Counted from the first letter of the stretch, positions 1 through 11,746 are shown. The stretch: DNA of 64,000 nucleotides from an uncultured Pelagibacteraceae bacterium (GCA_902619665.1 CACNFB010000002.1:1-64000), one strand, 5' to 3'. Made by a program: numbers and translations. Notes: generated by a model from the sequence alone, not told the origin.

Positions 1-1
1 A

Positions 2-55
2 ATGGATCAACTTTTCCAATTTGTTTTGGGATTAATACTTAAAATAGGATTATAA
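2..55 (+). CDS. secE: SecE preprotein translocase subunit, C-terminal fragment (truncated by window edge)
   Basis: In-frame ...MDQLFQFVLGLILKIGL* ending at the nusG start (TAATG overlap). Hydrophobic tail and position upstream of nusG fit SecE. Confidence 0.65.
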   Translation: MDQLFQFVLGLILKIGL

Positions 56-585
56 TGAAAAATTGGTATATCGTTCAATCACACTCAAGCTTTGAAAATA
101 AAGTTGCACAACTTATCAAAGAGGAAGCAGATAAGGCCAAAATATCTGAAAAAATAGAGGAAATTGTTGTTCCAACTCATGATGTAACCGAAGTAAAAAG
201 AGGTAAAAGAGTACAAAGAAAAAAAAAATATTTCCCAGGATATGTGCTAATAAAAAGTGAGATGGATAATAATATTTATCATATGATAAAGGGTATCAAA
301 AAAGTAAGTGGATTTTTAGGATCCAAGGGTATACCTGTTCCAGTATCTGATAAAGAAATAGAAAAAATTTTAGGTCAAATGAAAGATGGGGTAGCCCAAC
401 CGAAATCTTCAATAGATTATTCAGTAGGAGAAAAAGTTCAAGTTGTTGATGGACCTTTTGCATCATTTTCTGGACTAATAGAGGATATAGACGAGGATAA
501 ACTTAGAGTTAAAGTATCGGTTTCAATATTTGGAAGACCTACTCCAGTAGATCTTGAGTTTAATCAAATTGAAAAGGCAAGTTAA
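55..585 (+). CDS. nusG: Transcription termination/antitermination protein NusG
   Basis: [35 protein letters not shown]-like [23 protein letters not shown]. Confidence 0.97.
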   Translation: MKNWYIVQSHSSFENKVAQLIKEEADKAKISEKIEEIVVPTHDVTEVKRGKRVQRKKKYFPGYVLIKSEMDNNIYHMIKGIKKVSGFLGSKGIPVPVSDKEIEKILGQMKDGVAQPKSSIDYSVGEKVQVVDGPFASFSGLIEDIDEDKLRVKVSVSIFGRPTPVDLEFNQIEKAS

Positions 586-1013
586 TGGCAAAAAAAGAAA
601 TAAGTGGATATGTAAAATTACAAATTAAAGGTGGACAAGCAAACCCTGCTCCTCCAGTTGGTCCAGCATTAGGACAAAGAGGCATAAACATCATGGAATT
701 TTGTAAAGCCTTTAATGATAAAACGAAAAATTTTATTGGTAAACCAGTTCCTGTAATAATAACTGTTTATAAAGATAAAAAATTTGATTTTATAATTAAG
801 TCTCCACCAGCTTCACATTTTATAAAGGAAGCAGCAAAATTAAAAAGCGGCTCCCAAGAACCAGGGAGAAATATAGTTGCATCTATTACAAAAAAACAAG
901 CAGAGGAGATAGCAAAAAAGAAAATGGAAGATCTTAATGCTCACGACATTGATGAAGCAGTTAAAATAATAGCAGGATCAGCAAGATCTATGGGAATTGA
1001 GGTAAAGGATTAA
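585..1013 (+). CDS. rplK: 50S ribosomal protein L11
   Basis: [37 protein letters not shown]. Confidence 0.98.
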   Translation: MAKKEISGYVKLQIKGGQANPAPPVGPALGQRGINIMEFCKAFNDKTKNFIGKPVPVIITVYKDKKFDFIIKSPPASHFIKEAAKLKSGSQEPGRNIVASITKKQAEEIAKKKMEDLNAHDIDEAVKIIAGSARSMGIEVKD

Positions 1014-1702
1014 TGAAATCTAAAAGATATAAAAAACTTCCAGAAAATACAAATTTAGTAAAACCAGATACGATTAATAATTTAATTCCAATAATTAAAA
1101 AAAATTGTACCACAAAATTTGATGAGTCAATCGATTTAAGCATTTTAATTAATAACAAACAAAAAAAAAACGAAATTAGTTTAAGAACAGCAGTTAATCT
1201 TCCAGGAGGTACTGGTAAAAAAACAAAAGTAGCTGTAGTAGCAGAAGAAACTAAACAAAAAGCTGCTAAAGATGCAGGTGCTGATTTAGTAGGAGGAGAT
1301 GATTTAATTGATAAAATTAAAAATGGGGATTTAAACTTTGAAAAATTAATTTGTACTACATCTATGATGTTAAAGTTATCAAAACTTGGAAAAATTTTAG
1401 GTCCTAAAGGCCTTATGCCAAATCCAAAATTAGGAACAGTAACAGATGATATAGTTCTTGCTGTTAAGAATGCTAAAGCAGGTCAAATAGAACTTAAAAA
1501 TGATAAAGATGGAAACATAGGGTTAAGTTTTGGAAAGAAATCTTTTTCTGATGATAACTTAATTAAAAATTTTAATACTGTCCTAGATACTCTTGAGAAA
1601 GAAAAATCAAATTTAACCATTAAAGGTGACTTAATAAGAAATATTTTTGTAACTTCTACTATGGGAGTTGCATATAAAGTCAAATTAGGAAAGAATTTTT
1701 AA
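1013..1702 (+). CDS. rplA: 50S ribosomal protein L1
   Basis: LRTAVNLPGGTGK, LGKILGPKGLMPNPKLGTVT. Confidence 0.98.
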   Translation: MKSKRYKKLPENTNLVKPDTINNLIPIIKKNCTTKFDESIDLSILINNKQKKNEISLRTAVNLPGGTGKKTKVAVVAEETKQKAAKDAGADLVGGDDLIDKIKNGDLNFEKLICTTSMMLKLSKLGKILGPKGLMPNPKLGTVTDDIVLAVKNAKAGQIELKNDKDGNIGLSFGKKSFSDDNLIKNFNTVLDTLEKEKSNLTIKGDLIRNIFVTSTMGVAYKVKLGKNF

Positions 1703-1704
1703 TT

Positions 1705-2214
1705 ATGATAAGTAAAGAAAAAAAACAATCATATATAAAAGAAATGACTACTCAGTTTGATAAATCTGACGCAGTAATAGTCGCTCATTATCAAGGTTTA
1801 ACAGTTAAACAATTGGATGAATTAAGAAAAAAAATGAGAGAACACGGTATTCAATTCAAAATAACTAAAAATAGAATTACCAAATTAGCATTAGAAAAAA
1901 CTAGATGCAAAGATTTATCCAAATTGTTTACTGGTCCAACAGCTGTTGCTTTATCATCCGATGCAATTACTTCAGCTAAAATATTAACTAATTTTTCAAA
2001 AGAAAATTCTAATCTGAAAATCCTTGGTGGAATCATGGGCGAGGATATTTTGGATGTTACTGGAGTACAAAATGTTGCTACTTTGCCATCCTTAGATGAA
2101 GCAAGAGCGAAAATAGTAGGAATATTGAGGTCTCCCGCTCAAAAAATCGCAAGTATTTTACTTGCGCCAGCCTCAAAAATCGCTATTTTAGCGCTCGAAA
2201 AATCAAAAAAATAA
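1705..2214 (+). CDS. rplJ: 50S ribosomal protein L10
   Basis: [33 protein letters not shown]; between rplA and rplL. Confidence 0.97.
   Translation: MISKEKKQSYIKEMTTQFDKSDAVIVAHYQGLTVKQLDELRKKMREHGIQFKITKNRITKLALEKTRCKDLSKLFTGPTAVALSSDAITSAKILTNFSKENSNLKILGGIMGEDILDVTGVQNVATLPSLDEARAKIVGILRSPAQKIASILLAPASKIAILALEKSKK
2148..2193 (+). repeat. Two tandem perfect inverted repeats (CGCAAGTA-TTT-TACTTGCG and CGCTA-TTT-TAGCG) at the 3' end of rplJ
   Basis: Read directly: 2148-2166 and 2181-2193, each with a TTT loop. Confidence 0.85.
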
Positions 2215-2227
2215 CCTTGGAAGAAGT

Positions 2228-2602
2228 ATGGCAGATCTAAATAAAATCATTGACGAACTATCGAAACTTACTGTTGTTGAAGCAGCAGAATTATCTAAAC
2301 AATTAGAGGAAAAATGGGGAGTTACAGCAGCAGCAGCAGTTGCAGCACCTGCCGCTGGAGCAGCAGCCGGTGGTGCACCCGCAGAAGAAAAAGATGAATT
2401 TACAATTGTATTAGCTTCAGCAGGAGACAAAAAAATTAATGTAATTAAGGAAGTTAGAGCAATTACGACGTTGGGCTTAAAAGAAGCAAAGGATTTAGTT
2501 GAAGGAGCACCTAAAGAAATTAAATCTGGCGTAAATAAAAAAGATGCTGAAGAGATGAAGAAAAAACTCGAAGCAGCTGGCGCAAAAGTAGAACTTAAGT
2601 AA
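2228..2602 (+). CDS. rplL: 50S ribosomal protein L7/L12
   Basis: [31 protein letters not shown]; Ala-rich hinge; [16 protein letters not shown]. Confidence 0.98.
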   Translation: MADLNKIIDELSKLTVVEAAELSKQLEEKWGVTAAAAVAAPAAGAAAGGAPAEEKDEFTIVLASAGDKKINVIKEVRAITTLGLKEAKDLVEGAPKEIKSGVNKKDAEEMKKKLEAAGAKVELK

Positions 2603-2619
2603 ATAAAATTTAAAATAGG

Positions 2620-2641
2620 CTGTTAGTTTACTTATTAACAG
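2620..2641 (+). other. Short inverted repeat CTGTTA...TAACAG in the rplL-rpoB spacer (possible attenuator or processing hairpin)
   Basis: 6-bp arms separated by 10 nt in the 46-bp spacer, directly before rpoB. Confidence 0.35.
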
Positions 2642-2648
2642 TTGGGAC

Positions 2649-5600
2649 TTGATGCAATTATCTTTTACTAAAAAGAAAAATATAAGAAAAAATTTCGGAA
2701 AATTAAAAGAAGGTCTATCTATACCTAACCTAATTGAAGTTCAAAAGAACTCCTATAAAGAACTTACTGAATTTAAAGCTGATGTGGACCAACAATTTAT
2801 AAAAGGTTTTGATAGAGTTTTTAAGAGTATTTTTCCAATCGAGGATTTAAATGATAAAGCAACTCTTGAATATGTTAGTTATAAACTTGAGAAACCTAAA
2901 TTTGATGTTGAGGAATGTATACAAAGAGGCTTAACCTATTCTTCTGCACTAAAATGTAATTTAAGACTTGTTGTTTATGAAATAAACCAAGAAAATAATA
3001 CTAAGGATATACTTTCTGCCAAAGAGCAAGAAGTGTATATGGGTGAAGTTCCAATGATGACTAATAGCGGAACTTTTATAACAAATGGAGTTCAAAGAGT
3101 TGTTGTAAATCAAATGCACAGAAGCCCAGGTGTATTTTTTGACCATGATAAGGGCAAATCTCACGCTAGTGGTAAATTATTATTTAACTGTAGAGTAATT
3201 CCTAATAGAGGTTCTTGGCTTGACTTTGAATTTGATGTCAAAGATCTATTATATTTTAGAGTAGATAGAAAAAAGAAAATTTTAGTATCAACATTATTGT
3301 TAGCTCTAGGATTTAATAAATCCGATATGATTAATGAATTTTATGATAAGGAAGTTTATAATTTTGATAGTAAATTAAAAAAATGGAAAACAAAGTTTAA
3401 TCCTGAAAACTATAAGTCCAAAAATTTTTCCGAGGAAATAATTGATGCAAAATCAAATAAGGTAATTATTAAAAAAGGTGAAAAAATAAATTACTTAAAA
3501 GCAAAAAAATTTCATACAGACGGATTAAAAGAAATATTCGTATCCAGTGAATTTTTATTTGGAAAATATTCAATAAAACAATTTGAATTAGGGGAAGATA
3601 AATTTAAAATTGGAACTGAGTTAAATGAAACTATAGTAAATAAGGTTATTGAGAATAATATTACAACTATTGAAACTGCTTATACAAATTCTATAAATAA
3701 AGGTCCTTATTTATTACAAACAATTTATAATGATAAAAATGAGAGCAAAAACGATGCAATAAATGAAATTTACAAAGTACTAAGACCTGGCGAGCCACCA
3801 ACTATTGATATAGCATCTCAAATTTTTAATAACTTATTTTTTAGTTCAGATAGATATGATTTATCGGATGTAGGAAGAGTAAAATTAAATTCTAGATTAA
3901 ATCTTAACTGCTCAGATAAAATTACCATACTAAGAAACGATGACATCATTTCAATAATTAAAAAAATGTTAGACCTAAGAGACGGTAAAGATGAGGTTGA
4001 TGACATAGACCATTTAGGAAATAGAAGAGTTAGATCGGTGGGCGAGCTTGTAGAGAATCAAGCAAGAATTGGTGTTTACAGAATGGAAAGGGCAATTAAA
4101 GAAAAAATGACAACTTTAGATGTAGAGTCCGCCATGCCACAAGATTTAATAAATGCAAAACCTTTAACAATTTCATTAAAAGACTTTTTCGCAACTTCTC
4201 AACTTTCTCAATTCATGGATCAAACAAATCCACTGTCTGAAATAACTCATAAAAGAAGAGTTTCTGCTTTAGGTCCTGGTGGCTTGACAAGAGAGAGAGC
4301 TGGTTTTGAAGTTAGAGACGTTCATCCTACTCACTATGGTAGAATATGTCCTATAGAAACTCCAGAAGGACCTAATATTGGTTTAATAAATAGTTTGTCA
4401 ACTTACTCAAAAATTAACAAATATGGTTTTATAGAGTCTCCATACAGAAAGGTAATCGAAGGCGTTGTACAAGACAAGATAGAATATTTGTCAGCAATGG
4501 AGGAAACAAAATATACAATTGCCCAAGCTAACTCAAAAATAGACAAAAATGGAAAATTAACAGAGGATTTAGTTTCAAGCAGACAAAATTTAAATTTCAT
4601 ATTATCTAAACCTGAAAATATCGATTACATTGATGTTTCCCCAAAACAATTAGTTTCAGTAGCTGCATCATTGATACCATTTTTAGAGAACGATGATGCA
4701 AATAGAGCTTTAATGGGATCTAATATGATGAGACAAGCTGTGCCTTTGCTTAAACCAGAATCTCCTCTAGTTGGAACGGGAATAGAAAGCGATGTTGCTT
4801 TAGACTCAGGAGTAACTATTGTAGCAAAAAGAGATGGTGTAGTTGATAAAATTGATGGAAAAAGAATAGTAATAAAAGCAACTAGTGAAACAGATTACTC
4901 AAAATCTGGTGTTGATATTTACAATCTACAAAAATTTAAAAGATCGAACCAAAATACTTGTATTAACCAAAAACCACTAGTTAGAGTTGGTGATAAGGTT
5001 AAGAGTGGAGATATAATTGCAGACGGCCCATCTACTAAAATTGGTGAATTAGCACTAGGCAAAAATGTAACAGTAGCATTCATGCCTTGGCAAGGTTACA
5101 ACTTTGAAGATTCAATATTAATTTCTGAGAGATGTGTAACAGACGATGTATTTACTTCAGTCCATATTGAAGAGTACGAAGTAATGGCTAGAGATACAAA
5201 ACTTGGGGAAGAAGATATAACTAGAGACATCCCTAACGTTAATGAGGAAGCCCTTAAAAACTTAGATGAGTCAGGCATAGTTTATATTGGTGCTGAAGTT
5301 AAACCTGGTGATATATTAGTTGGAAAAGTTACACCAAAAGGCGATACAGCCTCTGGACCTGAGGAAAAACTATTAAGATCAATTTTTGGTGAAAAAGCTA
5401 TCGATGTAACAGATACTTCTTTAAAAATGCCTAGTGGTAGTGGAGGGACAGTAATTGATGTTAGAGTCTTTAATAGACATGGAATCGAAAAAGACGAAAG
5501 GTCAATTACTATCGAAAGAGCAGAAATAGATTTAGTTCAACAAGATAGAATAGTTGAAGAAGAAATTTTAAACAGAAGTATAAAACAAAGAGCACTACAA

Positions 5601-5657
5601 ATTTTGAGTGGCTATAAACTACCTAAAAAAGATAAAAAACTTAGATCAAGGTACTGA
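2649..5657 (+). CDS. rpoB: RNA polymerase beta subunit, N-terminal part (ORF ends at an apparent frameshift)
   Basis: RpoB motifs: [92 protein letters not shown]. Ends ...[16 protein letters not shown]. Confidence 0.97.
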   Translation: MMQLSFTKKKNIRKNFGKLKEGLSIPNLIEVQKNSYKELTEFKADVDQQFIKGFDRVFKSIFPIEDLNDKATLEYVSYKLEKPKFDVEECIQRGLTYSSALKCNLRLVVYEINQENNTKDILSAKEQEVYMGEVPMMTNSGTFITNGVQRVVVNQMHRSPGVFFDHDKGKSHASGKLLFNCRVIPNRGSWLDFEFDVKDLLYFRVDRKKKILVSTLLLALGFNKSDMINEFYDKEVYNFDSKLKKWKTKFNPENYKSKNFSEEIIDAKSNKVIIKKGEKINYLKAKKFHTDGLKEIFVSSEFLFGKYSIKQFELGEDKFKIGTELNETIVNKVIENNITTIETAYTNSINKGPYLLQTIYNDKNESKNDAINEIYKVLRPGEPPTIDIASQIFNNLFFSSDRYDLSDVGRVKLNSRLNLNCSDKITILRNDDIISIIKKMLDLRDGKDEVDDIDHLGNRRVRSVGELVENQARIGVYRMERAIKEKMTTLDVESAMPQDLINAKPLTISLKDFFATSQLSQFMDQTNPLSEITHKRRVSALGPGGLTRERAGFEVRDVHPTHYGRICPIETPEGPNIGLINSLSTYSKINKYGFIESPYRKVIEGVVQDKIEYLSAMEETKYTIAQANSKIDKNGKLTEDLVSSRQNLNFILSKPENIDYIDVSPKQLVSVAASLIPFLENDDANRALMGSNMMRQAVPLLKPESPLVGTGIESDVALDSGVTIVAKRDGVVDKIDGKRIVIKATSETDYSKSGVDIYNLQKFKRSNQNTCINQKPLVRVGDKVKSGDIIADGPSTKIGELALGKNVTVAFMPWQGYNFEDSILISERCVTDDVFTSVHIEEYEVMARDTKLGEEDITRDIPNVNEEALKNLDESGIVYIGAEVKPGDILVGKVTPKGDTASGPEEKLLRSIFGEKAIDVTDTSLKMPSGSGGTVIDVRVFNRHGIEKDERSITIERAEIDLVQQDRIVEEEILNRSIKQRALQILSGYKLPKKDKKLRSRY

Positions 5658-6735
5658 AATTAATCAAGAAAATATATCTGACCTATCTAGTGCTGATATT
5701 TTTAAAATTGATTTAAATGATACAAAAAAAAATGAAATTTTAAATAAACTTAAAGAACAATTCGATAATGCAAGTTTGGATATTAAAGAAAGATTTGAAG
5801 ATAAAGTTTTAAAAATTAGACAAGGTGACGATCTTTTACCAAGTGTTATGAAAATGGTAAAAGTATTTGTTGCGATTAAAAGAAGATTGAGACCTGGAGA
5901 TAAAATGTCTGGAAGACACGGAAACAAAGGCGTTGTTAGTAAAATCGTGCCAGTAGAGGATATGCCTTATAGACAAAATGGTAAGCCCGTTGATATTGTA
6001 TTAAATCCATTAGGCGTTCCAAGCAGGATGAACGTTGGTCAAATTCTAGAAACTCATTTAGGCTGGGCATGTACAGAGTTGGGCGACAAACTAAAATCCT
6101 TAGTTTATGAAAATCAAAAAAAATTAGAGCTAACTTCAAAAATCAAGGAATTTCTGAAATCTGTTTATGGTCAAGAAATACTTGGAGATTCAATAGAAAA
6201 ATTATCTAAGAATGAATTTTCCGATCTTTGTGAAAATTTAATGAATGGTGTGCCTATATCTACCCCAGTATTCGATGGCGCGAAGGAAAGAGATGTGACT
6301 GAGATGCTTGATTTAGCAAAGTTACCTAAGTCAGGCCAAACAGAACTCTGGGATGGAAGAACTGGTGAGAAATTTGATAGACCTGTAACCGTTGGTACAA
6401 TTTACATGTTAAAACTCCACCACTTAGTTGAGGATAAAATACATGCAAGATCCACAGGTCCTTACAGTCTTGTTACTCAACAACCTCTAGGAGGTAAAGC
6501 ACAACTTGGAGGTCAGAGATTTGGCGAGATGGAGGTGTGGGCATTAGAAGCTTATGGAGCTTCTTATACTCTTCAAGAAATTTTAACTGTGAAATCAGAT
6601 GACGTTGCTGGTAGGGTTAAAGTTTATGAAACTATAGTCAAAGGTGAGGAAAACTTTGAGTCTGGTATACCAGAATCCTTTAATGTTCTAGTTAAAGAAA
6701 TAAAATCTCTTGCATTAAACGTGGAGCTTAACTAA
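5608..6735 (+). CDS. rpoB: RNA polymerase beta subunit, C-terminal part (+1 frame relative to upstream ORF)
   Basis: [82 protein letters not shown]. Apparent GTG start at 5608 may be an artefact of the frameshift. Confidence 0.95.
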   Translation: MAINYLKKIKNLDQGTEINQENISDLSSADIFKIDLNDTKKNEILNKLKEQFDNASLDIKERFEDKVLKIRQGDDLLPSVMKMVKVFVAIKRRLRPGDKMSGRHGNKGVVSKIVPVEDMPYRQNGKPVDIVLNPLGVPSRMNVGQILETHLGWACTELGDKLKSLVYENQKKLELTSKIKEFLKSVYGQEILGDSIEKLSKNEFSDLCENLMNGVPISTPVFDGAKERDVTEMLDLAKLPKSGQTELWDGRTGEKFDRPVTVGTIYMLKLHHLVEDKIHARSTGPYSLVTQQPLGGKAQLGGQRFGEMEVWALEAYGASYTLQEILTVKSDDVAGRVKVYETIVKGEENFESGIPESFNVLVKEIKSLALNVELN

Positions 6736-6737
6736 TT

Positions 6738-7046
6738 ATGAAAAAAATAATTTTTTTAATATTTTTGTTTTTTACAAACCTTTCTTACGCAGAGGATTTA
6801 ATAAATATAGGTGAGAATATTTTTTATAATAAAGAGGCTTGTGTAAACTGCCACATATTAAATGCAGCAGATGGTGGAAATAATCAATTATCTAAAGAGC
6901 ACGTTATAAACATAGTAACAAATGGTTACGGCGTTATGCCAGCATATAAAGGTAAATTGACTGAAAAAGAAATAGAGGCTGTAGCTATATTTGTTTCAAC
7001 AGAAGGTAAAAATTGGAAAAATAAACTCAGCTCATTTGTACAATAA
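6738..7046 (+). CDS. Small secreted class I c-type cytochrome
   Basis: Signal peptide [18 protein letters not shown]; haem motif CVNCH; likely Met ligand in [25 protein letters not shown]. Confidence 0.9.
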   Translation: MKKIIFLIFLFFTNLSYAEDLINIGENIFYNKEACVNCHILNAADGGNNQLSKEHVINIVTNGYGVMPAYKGKLTEKEIEAVAIFVSTEGKNWKNKLSSFVQ

Positions 7047-7048
7047 TT

Positions 7049-10000
7049 ATGAAAAAAGATTTAAGTAGCATATTTAAAACTAGTGAAATTTCTGATGCAC
7101 AAAATTTTAATAGTATAAAAATTTCTCTCGCAAGTCCTGAAAAGATCAAATCTTGGACTTACGGTGAAATTAAAAAACCTGAAACAATAAACTATAGAAC
7201 TTTCAGACCTGAAAAAGACGGTTTATTTTGTGCAAGAATTTTTGGTCCTATAAAAGATTACGAGTGTCTATGTGGTAAATACAAAAGAATGAAATTTAGA
7301 GGCATAATTTGTGAAAAATGCGGTGTTGAAGTAACCAAATCTAATGTCAGACGTGAAAGAATGGGCCACATTAATCTAGCAACACCAGTTGCTCATATAT
7401 GGTTTTTGAAGTCACTACCAAGCAGAATATCACTGGCTATAGACATGAAGCTAAAGGAAGTTGAAAGAGTTTTATATTTTGAAAATTTCATAGTTATAGA
7501 ACCTGGATTAACTGGTCTTAAAAAAAATCAGTTATTGTCTGAAGAGGAATTAATTAAATATCAAGATGAATTCGGTGATGAGGCATTTACAGCAGGTATT
7601 GGTGCTGAGGCAATCTTAGAAATATTAAAATCAATAGATCTTCAAAAGGAAAAAGAATTACTGGTTAAAACTATTAATGAGACAAAATCAAAAGTCTCTG
7701 AAGAAAGATCAATTAAACGTTTAAAGCTTATAGACTCATTTATTAAAACAGGTAATAAACCTGAGTGGATGATATTAACTGTAATTCCAGTTATCCCACC
7801 TGAATTAAGACCGTTAGTACCTTTAGATGGAGGTAGATTTGCTACATCTGATTTAAATGATCTATATAGAAGAGTTATAAATAGAAATAATCGTTTAAAA
7901 AGATTAATGGATCTAAAAGCTCCAGATATAATAGTTAGAAATGAAAAAAGAATGTTACAAGAATCTGTTGACGCTCTTTTTGATAATGGAAGAAGAGGTA
8001 GAGTAATAACAGGCACTGGTAAAAGACCATTAAAATCTTTAGCTGAAATGTTAAAAGGTAAACAAGGTAGATTTAGACAAAATCTTCTTGGTAAAAGAGT
8101 CGATTACTCCGGTAGGTCAGTCATTGTAGTTGGTCCTGACCTAAAATTACATGAATGCGGTTTACCAAAAAAAATGGCTTTAGAATTATTTAAACCTTTT
8201 TTATATGCAAGATTAAATAAATTGGGTTTAGCATCAACAATTAAACAAGCAAAAAAATTAGTCGAAAGAGAAACCAATGCAGTATGGGATGCACTAGAGC
8301 TTATTGTAAGAGAGCACCCTGTCATACTTAATAGAGCTCCTACATTACACAGACTTGGTGTTCAAGCTTTTGAGCCTAAATTAATTGAAGGAGACGCAAT
8401 TGAATTACATCCACTTACTTGCGCTGCTTTTAACGCAGACTTTGATGGCGACCAGATGGCTGTACATATACCATTGAGTTTAGAGGCGCAACTTGAAGCG
8501 AGAGTATTGATGATGTCTACAAATAATATTTTAAGCCCATCTAACGGAAAACCTATAATTGTACCTAGTCAAGATATGATTTTAGGAATTTACTATTTGT
8601 CTTTACCTCCATATCAAGAAAAAAATATCGAAGGTTATTTTGTGAACAACTCCGAAATTGAACAAGCTTTAGAATCTGGCAGTATAAAAATACACTCTAG
8701 GATAATATCTAGATTTGAAACTGTGGATGAAAATGGAAAAGTGAAATTTGAAAAACACACAAGTACCGCAGGAAGATTTTTATTAGCTAATCTACTACCC
8801 AAAGATAAAGATATAACATTTAGTTTAATTGATAGAGTGCTTCCAAAAAAAGTTGTCTCAGAAATAATTGATATTGTTTTCAGATTTACTGGACAAAAAA
8901 GCACAGTTATATTCTGCGATAAACTTAAAGATCTAGGATTCAAACATGCTTTTAAAGCAGGAATATCTTTTGGTAAAGATGATTTAATTATACCAAATAG
9001 TAAAGAGTCATTAATAGAGGAAACAAAAAAATTGATTAAAGACTACGAAAATCAATATTCAGAGGGTTTAATTACGAGAGGGGAAAAATATAATAAAGTT
9101 GTCGATGCTTGGTCAAAATGTACAGACAAAGTTGCATCTGAAATGATGAAGGGTATATCTGCTACAGAAAAAACAGATGAGGGACTTAATATAAACTCAG
9201 TGTTTATGATGGCTGACTCAGGTGCAAGAGGCTCAGCTGCTCAAATGAAACAACTAGCAGGAATGAGAGGTTTAATAGCAAAGCCATCTGGTGAAATTAT
9301 TGAGTCACCAATTACATCTAACTTTAAAGAAGGTCTAACAGCACTTGAATACTTCAATTCAACTCACGGTGCTAGAAAAGGCCTAGCAGATACAGCGTTA
9401 AAAACAGCTAATTCAGGTTATTTAACAAGAAGATTGTGTGATGTCGCTCAGGATTTAACAATCACAAAAAAAGATTGCGACTGTAAAAGTAAAGGAAGCA
9501 TTACTTTATCAGAAATAATTGAAGGTGGAAATATTATTGTCAGTTTATCAGAAAGAGCACTTGGAAGAGTAGTTGCTGATAATGTAAAAAATCCAATATC
9601 TGGTGAAGTTATAATTAAAAAAGGTGAAATGATAGATGAAGCTGGCTGTGAAAAAATCGATGCAGCTGGTGTTAAAGCTATAAATGTATACTCCGTTATA
9701 ACTTGTGGCTCTAAAGAGGGTGTTTGTGCGATGTGTTATGGAAGAGACCTTTCAAGAGGTCAAATGGTTAACGTAGGTGAAGCTATAGGAATGATTTCAG
9801 CACAATCAATTGGTGAACCAGGTACACAATTAACAATGAGAACTTTCCACGTTGGTGGTACCGCTCAAATTAAACAAGACTCTCAAATAGTTGTTAAAAA
9901 CGACGGTGTCTTAAAAATAATTAATACAAACTTATTAGAGGACTCTAAAAAAAACCAAATAGTAATGGGTAGAAATACACAAATTTCTTTAGAAGATGAA

Positions 10001-11221
10001 AAAGGAATGCAGATTGCAATTTATAAAGTTCCTTACGGATCAAAACTTTTCTTTAAAAATGGAGACAAAGTTAAAAAAAATTCAAAAGTTTGTGAATGGG
10101 ATCCATATACAACACCAGTTATCGCTGAAAAAAGTGGTATAGTTAATTTCGTTGATTTAATAGATGGAGTTTCTCTTTCTGAAACTCAAGATGATACAAC
10201 AGGTATATCTTCCAAATCAGTTATTGATTGGAGATCACAATCTAAAAATACTGAGCTAAAACCTAGAATTACTCTAAGAGACGAAAAAGGTAATGTTGTT
10301 AAAAAGGCAGACGATAATGAAGCCAGATATTATTTAGTTCCAGATTCTATCTTATCAGTAAAAGATGGACAAAAAATTAGTGCCGGGGACGTAATTGCAA
10401 GATTACCTAAGGAAACTTCAAAGACGAAAGATATTACAGGAGGATTACCACGAGTAGCTGAATTGTTTGAAGCAAGAAAAGCTAAAGACAGTGCAATCAT
10501 AGCAGAAAACGATGGTAAAGTTATGTTTGGAAAAGAAGTAAGAGGAAAACAAAAAGTGTCAATCGTATCAGACTCTGGCGAAACTTCAAATTACTTAATA
10601 CCAAAAGGAAAACATATAAATTTTAACCCTGGAGAAGAAATTAAAAAGGGAGAATATCTTCTAGATGGTCAACCATTACCCCATGACATCTTAAGAATTC
10701 TCGGTATTAAAGAGCTGACAGAGTATTTTGTAAACCAGGTCCAAGAAGTTTATAGACTTCAAGGTGTTATTATTAATGATAAACACATAGAGACAATTTT
10801 AAGACAAATGCTTAAAAAAGTTGAGATTAAAAATTCTGGGGATTCTGATTATTTACCGGGTGAAATTATTGATAGATTTAAATTAGATAATGTTAATGAG
10901 GAATTAGTTAAAAATGGTAAAAAACCAGCTGTAGGTGAAAGAGTTTTGATGGGTATAACTAAAGCTTCATTACAAACTGAGTCATTTATATCAGCAGCTT
11001 CATTCCAAGAAACAACAAGAGTTCTTACAGACGCAGCAATTAAAGGTAAAATTGATACTCTAGCAGGCTTAAAAGAGAATGTTATTGTTGGTCGACTTGT
11101 CCCAGCAGGCACTGGTTCAATTAAAAACAAATGGAATAAAAAAGCTCTTGAGGATGACCAAAAATTTTTATCTGAGCAAGAAAAAATAGAACCAGTAGAA
11201 ACCCCAGCAAATCCTCAATAA
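7049..11221 (+). CDS. rpoC: RNA polymerase beta' subunit
   Basis: [20 protein letters not shown] catalytic motif; [23 protein letters not shown] zinc site; 1390 aa. Confidence 0.99.
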   Translation: MKKDLSSIFKTSEISDAQNFNSIKISLASPEKIKSWTYGEIKKPETINYRTFRPEKDGLFCARIFGPIKDYECLCGKYKRMKFRGIICEKCGVEVTKSNVRRERMGHINLATPVAHIWFLKSLPSRISLAIDMKLKEVERVLYFENFIVIEPGLTGLKKNQLLSEEELIKYQDEFGDEAFTAGIGAEAILEILKSIDLQKEKELLVKTINETKSKVSEERSIKRLKLIDSFIKTGNKPEWMILTVIPVIPPELRPLVPLDGGRFATSDLNDLYRRVINRNNRLKRLMDLKAPDIIVRNEKRMLQESVDALFDNGRRGRVITGTGKRPLKSLAEMLKGKQGRFRQNLLGKRVDYSGRSVIVVGPDLKLHECGLPKKMALELFKPFLYARLNKLGLASTIKQAKKLVERETNAVWDALELIVREHPVILNRAPTLHRLGVQAFEPKLIEGDAIELHPLTCAAFNADFDGDQMAVHIPLSLEAQLEARVLMMSTNNILSPSNGKPIIVPSQDMILGIYYLSLPPYQEKNIEGYFVNNSEIEQALESGSIKIHSRIISRFETVDENGKVKFEKHTSTAGRFLLANLLPKDKDITFSLIDRVLPKKVVSEIIDIVFRFTGQKSTVIFCDKLKDLGFKHAFKAGISFGKDDLIIPNSKESLIEETKKLIKDYENQYSEGLITRGEKYNKVVDAWSKCTDKVASEMMKGISATEKTDEGLNINSVFMMADSGARGSAAQMKQLAGMRGLIAKPSGEIIESPITSNFKEGLTALEYFNSTHGARKGLADTALKTANSGYLTRRLCDVAQDLTITKKDCDCKSKGSITLSEIIEGGNIIVSLSERALGRVVADNVKNPISGEVIIKKGEMIDEAGCEKIDAAGVKAINVYSVITCGSKEGVCAMCYGRDLSRGQMVNVGEAIGMISAQSIGEPGTQLTMRTFHVGGTAQIKQDSQIVVKNDGVLKIINTNLLEDSKKNQIVMGRNTQISLEDEKGMQIAIYKVPYGSKLFFKNGDKVKKNSKVCEWDPYTTPVIAEKSGIVNFVDLIDGVSLSETQDDTTGISSKSVIDWRSQSKNTELKPRITLRDEKGNVVKKADDNEARYYLVPDSILSVKDGQKISAGDVIARLPKETSKTKDITGGLPRVAELFEARKAKDSAIIAENDGKVMFGKEVRGKQKVSIVSDSGETSNYLIPKGKHINFNPGEEIKKGEYLLDGQPLPHDILRILGIKELTEYFVNQVQEVYRLQGVIINDKHIETILRQMLKKVEIKNSGDSDYLPGEIIDRFKLDNVNEELVKNGKKPAVGERVLMGITKASLQTESFISAASFQETTRVLTDAAIKGKIDTLAGLKENVIVGRLVPAGTGSIKNKWNKKALEDDQKFLSEQEKIEPVETPANPQ

Positions 11222-11247
11222 TAAAGGGTTATTTTTACTGTTTTAAT

Positions 11248-11275
11248 TTGACAAATCGAAAAACTATAGTATTTT
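11248..11275 (+). promoter_or_regulatory. Candidate promoter of the str operon (TTGACA, 16-bp spacer, TATTTT)
   Basis: TTGACA at 11248-11253 and TATTTT at 11270-11275 in the 151-bp rpoC-rpsL spacer, the largest protein-gene spacer in the window's first 28 kb. Confidence 0.5.
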
Positions 11276-11276
11276 C

Positions 11277-11306
11277 ACCAAGATTTTGGTTGGATAGTAG
11301 TACTAT
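11277..11306 (+). other. rpsL 5' leader inverted repeats (ACCAA-GATT-TTGGT; ATAGTAGTACTAT)
   Basis: Two short perfect inverted repeats downstream of the candidate promoter and upstream of rpsL. Confidence 0.4.
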
Positions 11307-11372
11307 TTAGGTGCTAAACGCGACCACAGATTTTAGTCTACTTTTAATCTCTTCCTTAATCACTATTTTATT

Positions 11373-11744
11373 ATGCCAACAATAAACCAATTATTAAAAA
11401 AAAGAAGGACTAGACCAAAGGCTAGAGACAGGGTTCCTGCACTTGAAAAATCTCCTCAAAAAAGAGGTGTTTGTCTAAAAGTTTATACTACAACACCTAA
11501 AAAACCTAATTCAGCGTTAAGAAAAGTCGCCAGAGTAAGATTGTCTAACGGTCATGAGGTAACATCATATATACCTGGAGAGGGTCATAATTTACAGGAA
11601 CACTCAGTTGTCCTTATTAGAGGTGGTAGGGTTAAAGATTTGCCAGGTGTTAGATATCATATTTTAAGAGGTAATTTAGATACTCAGGGTGTTACAGCAA
11701 GAAAACAGCAAAGATCTAAATATGGAGCTAAAAAAGGTAAATAA
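11373..11744 (+). CDS. rpsL: 30S ribosomal protein S12
   Basis: [50 protein letters not shown]. Confidence 0.99.
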   Translation: MPTINQLLKKRRTRPKARDRVPALEKSPQKRGVCLKVYTTTPKKPNSALRKVARVRLSNGHEVTSYIPGEGHNLQEHSVVLIRGGRVKDLPGVRYHILRGNLDTQGVTARKQQRSKYGAKKGK

Positions 11745-11746
11745 CT

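Noticed and set aside
2310-2385. GCA-rich repeat that looked like a microsatellite
   Set aside because: It encodes the expected Ala/Pro/Gly-rich hinge of L7/L12, so it is not an anomalous repeat.
2203-2430. Minus-strand ORF with Ala-rich sequence over the start of rplL
   Set aside because: It is the reverse reading of the GCA-rich L7/L12 hinge; no independent evidence.
7642-8016. 124-aa minus-strand ORF inside rpoC
   Set aside because: Antisense to highly conserved rpoC sequence; hydrophobic low-information translation with no recognisable motif.
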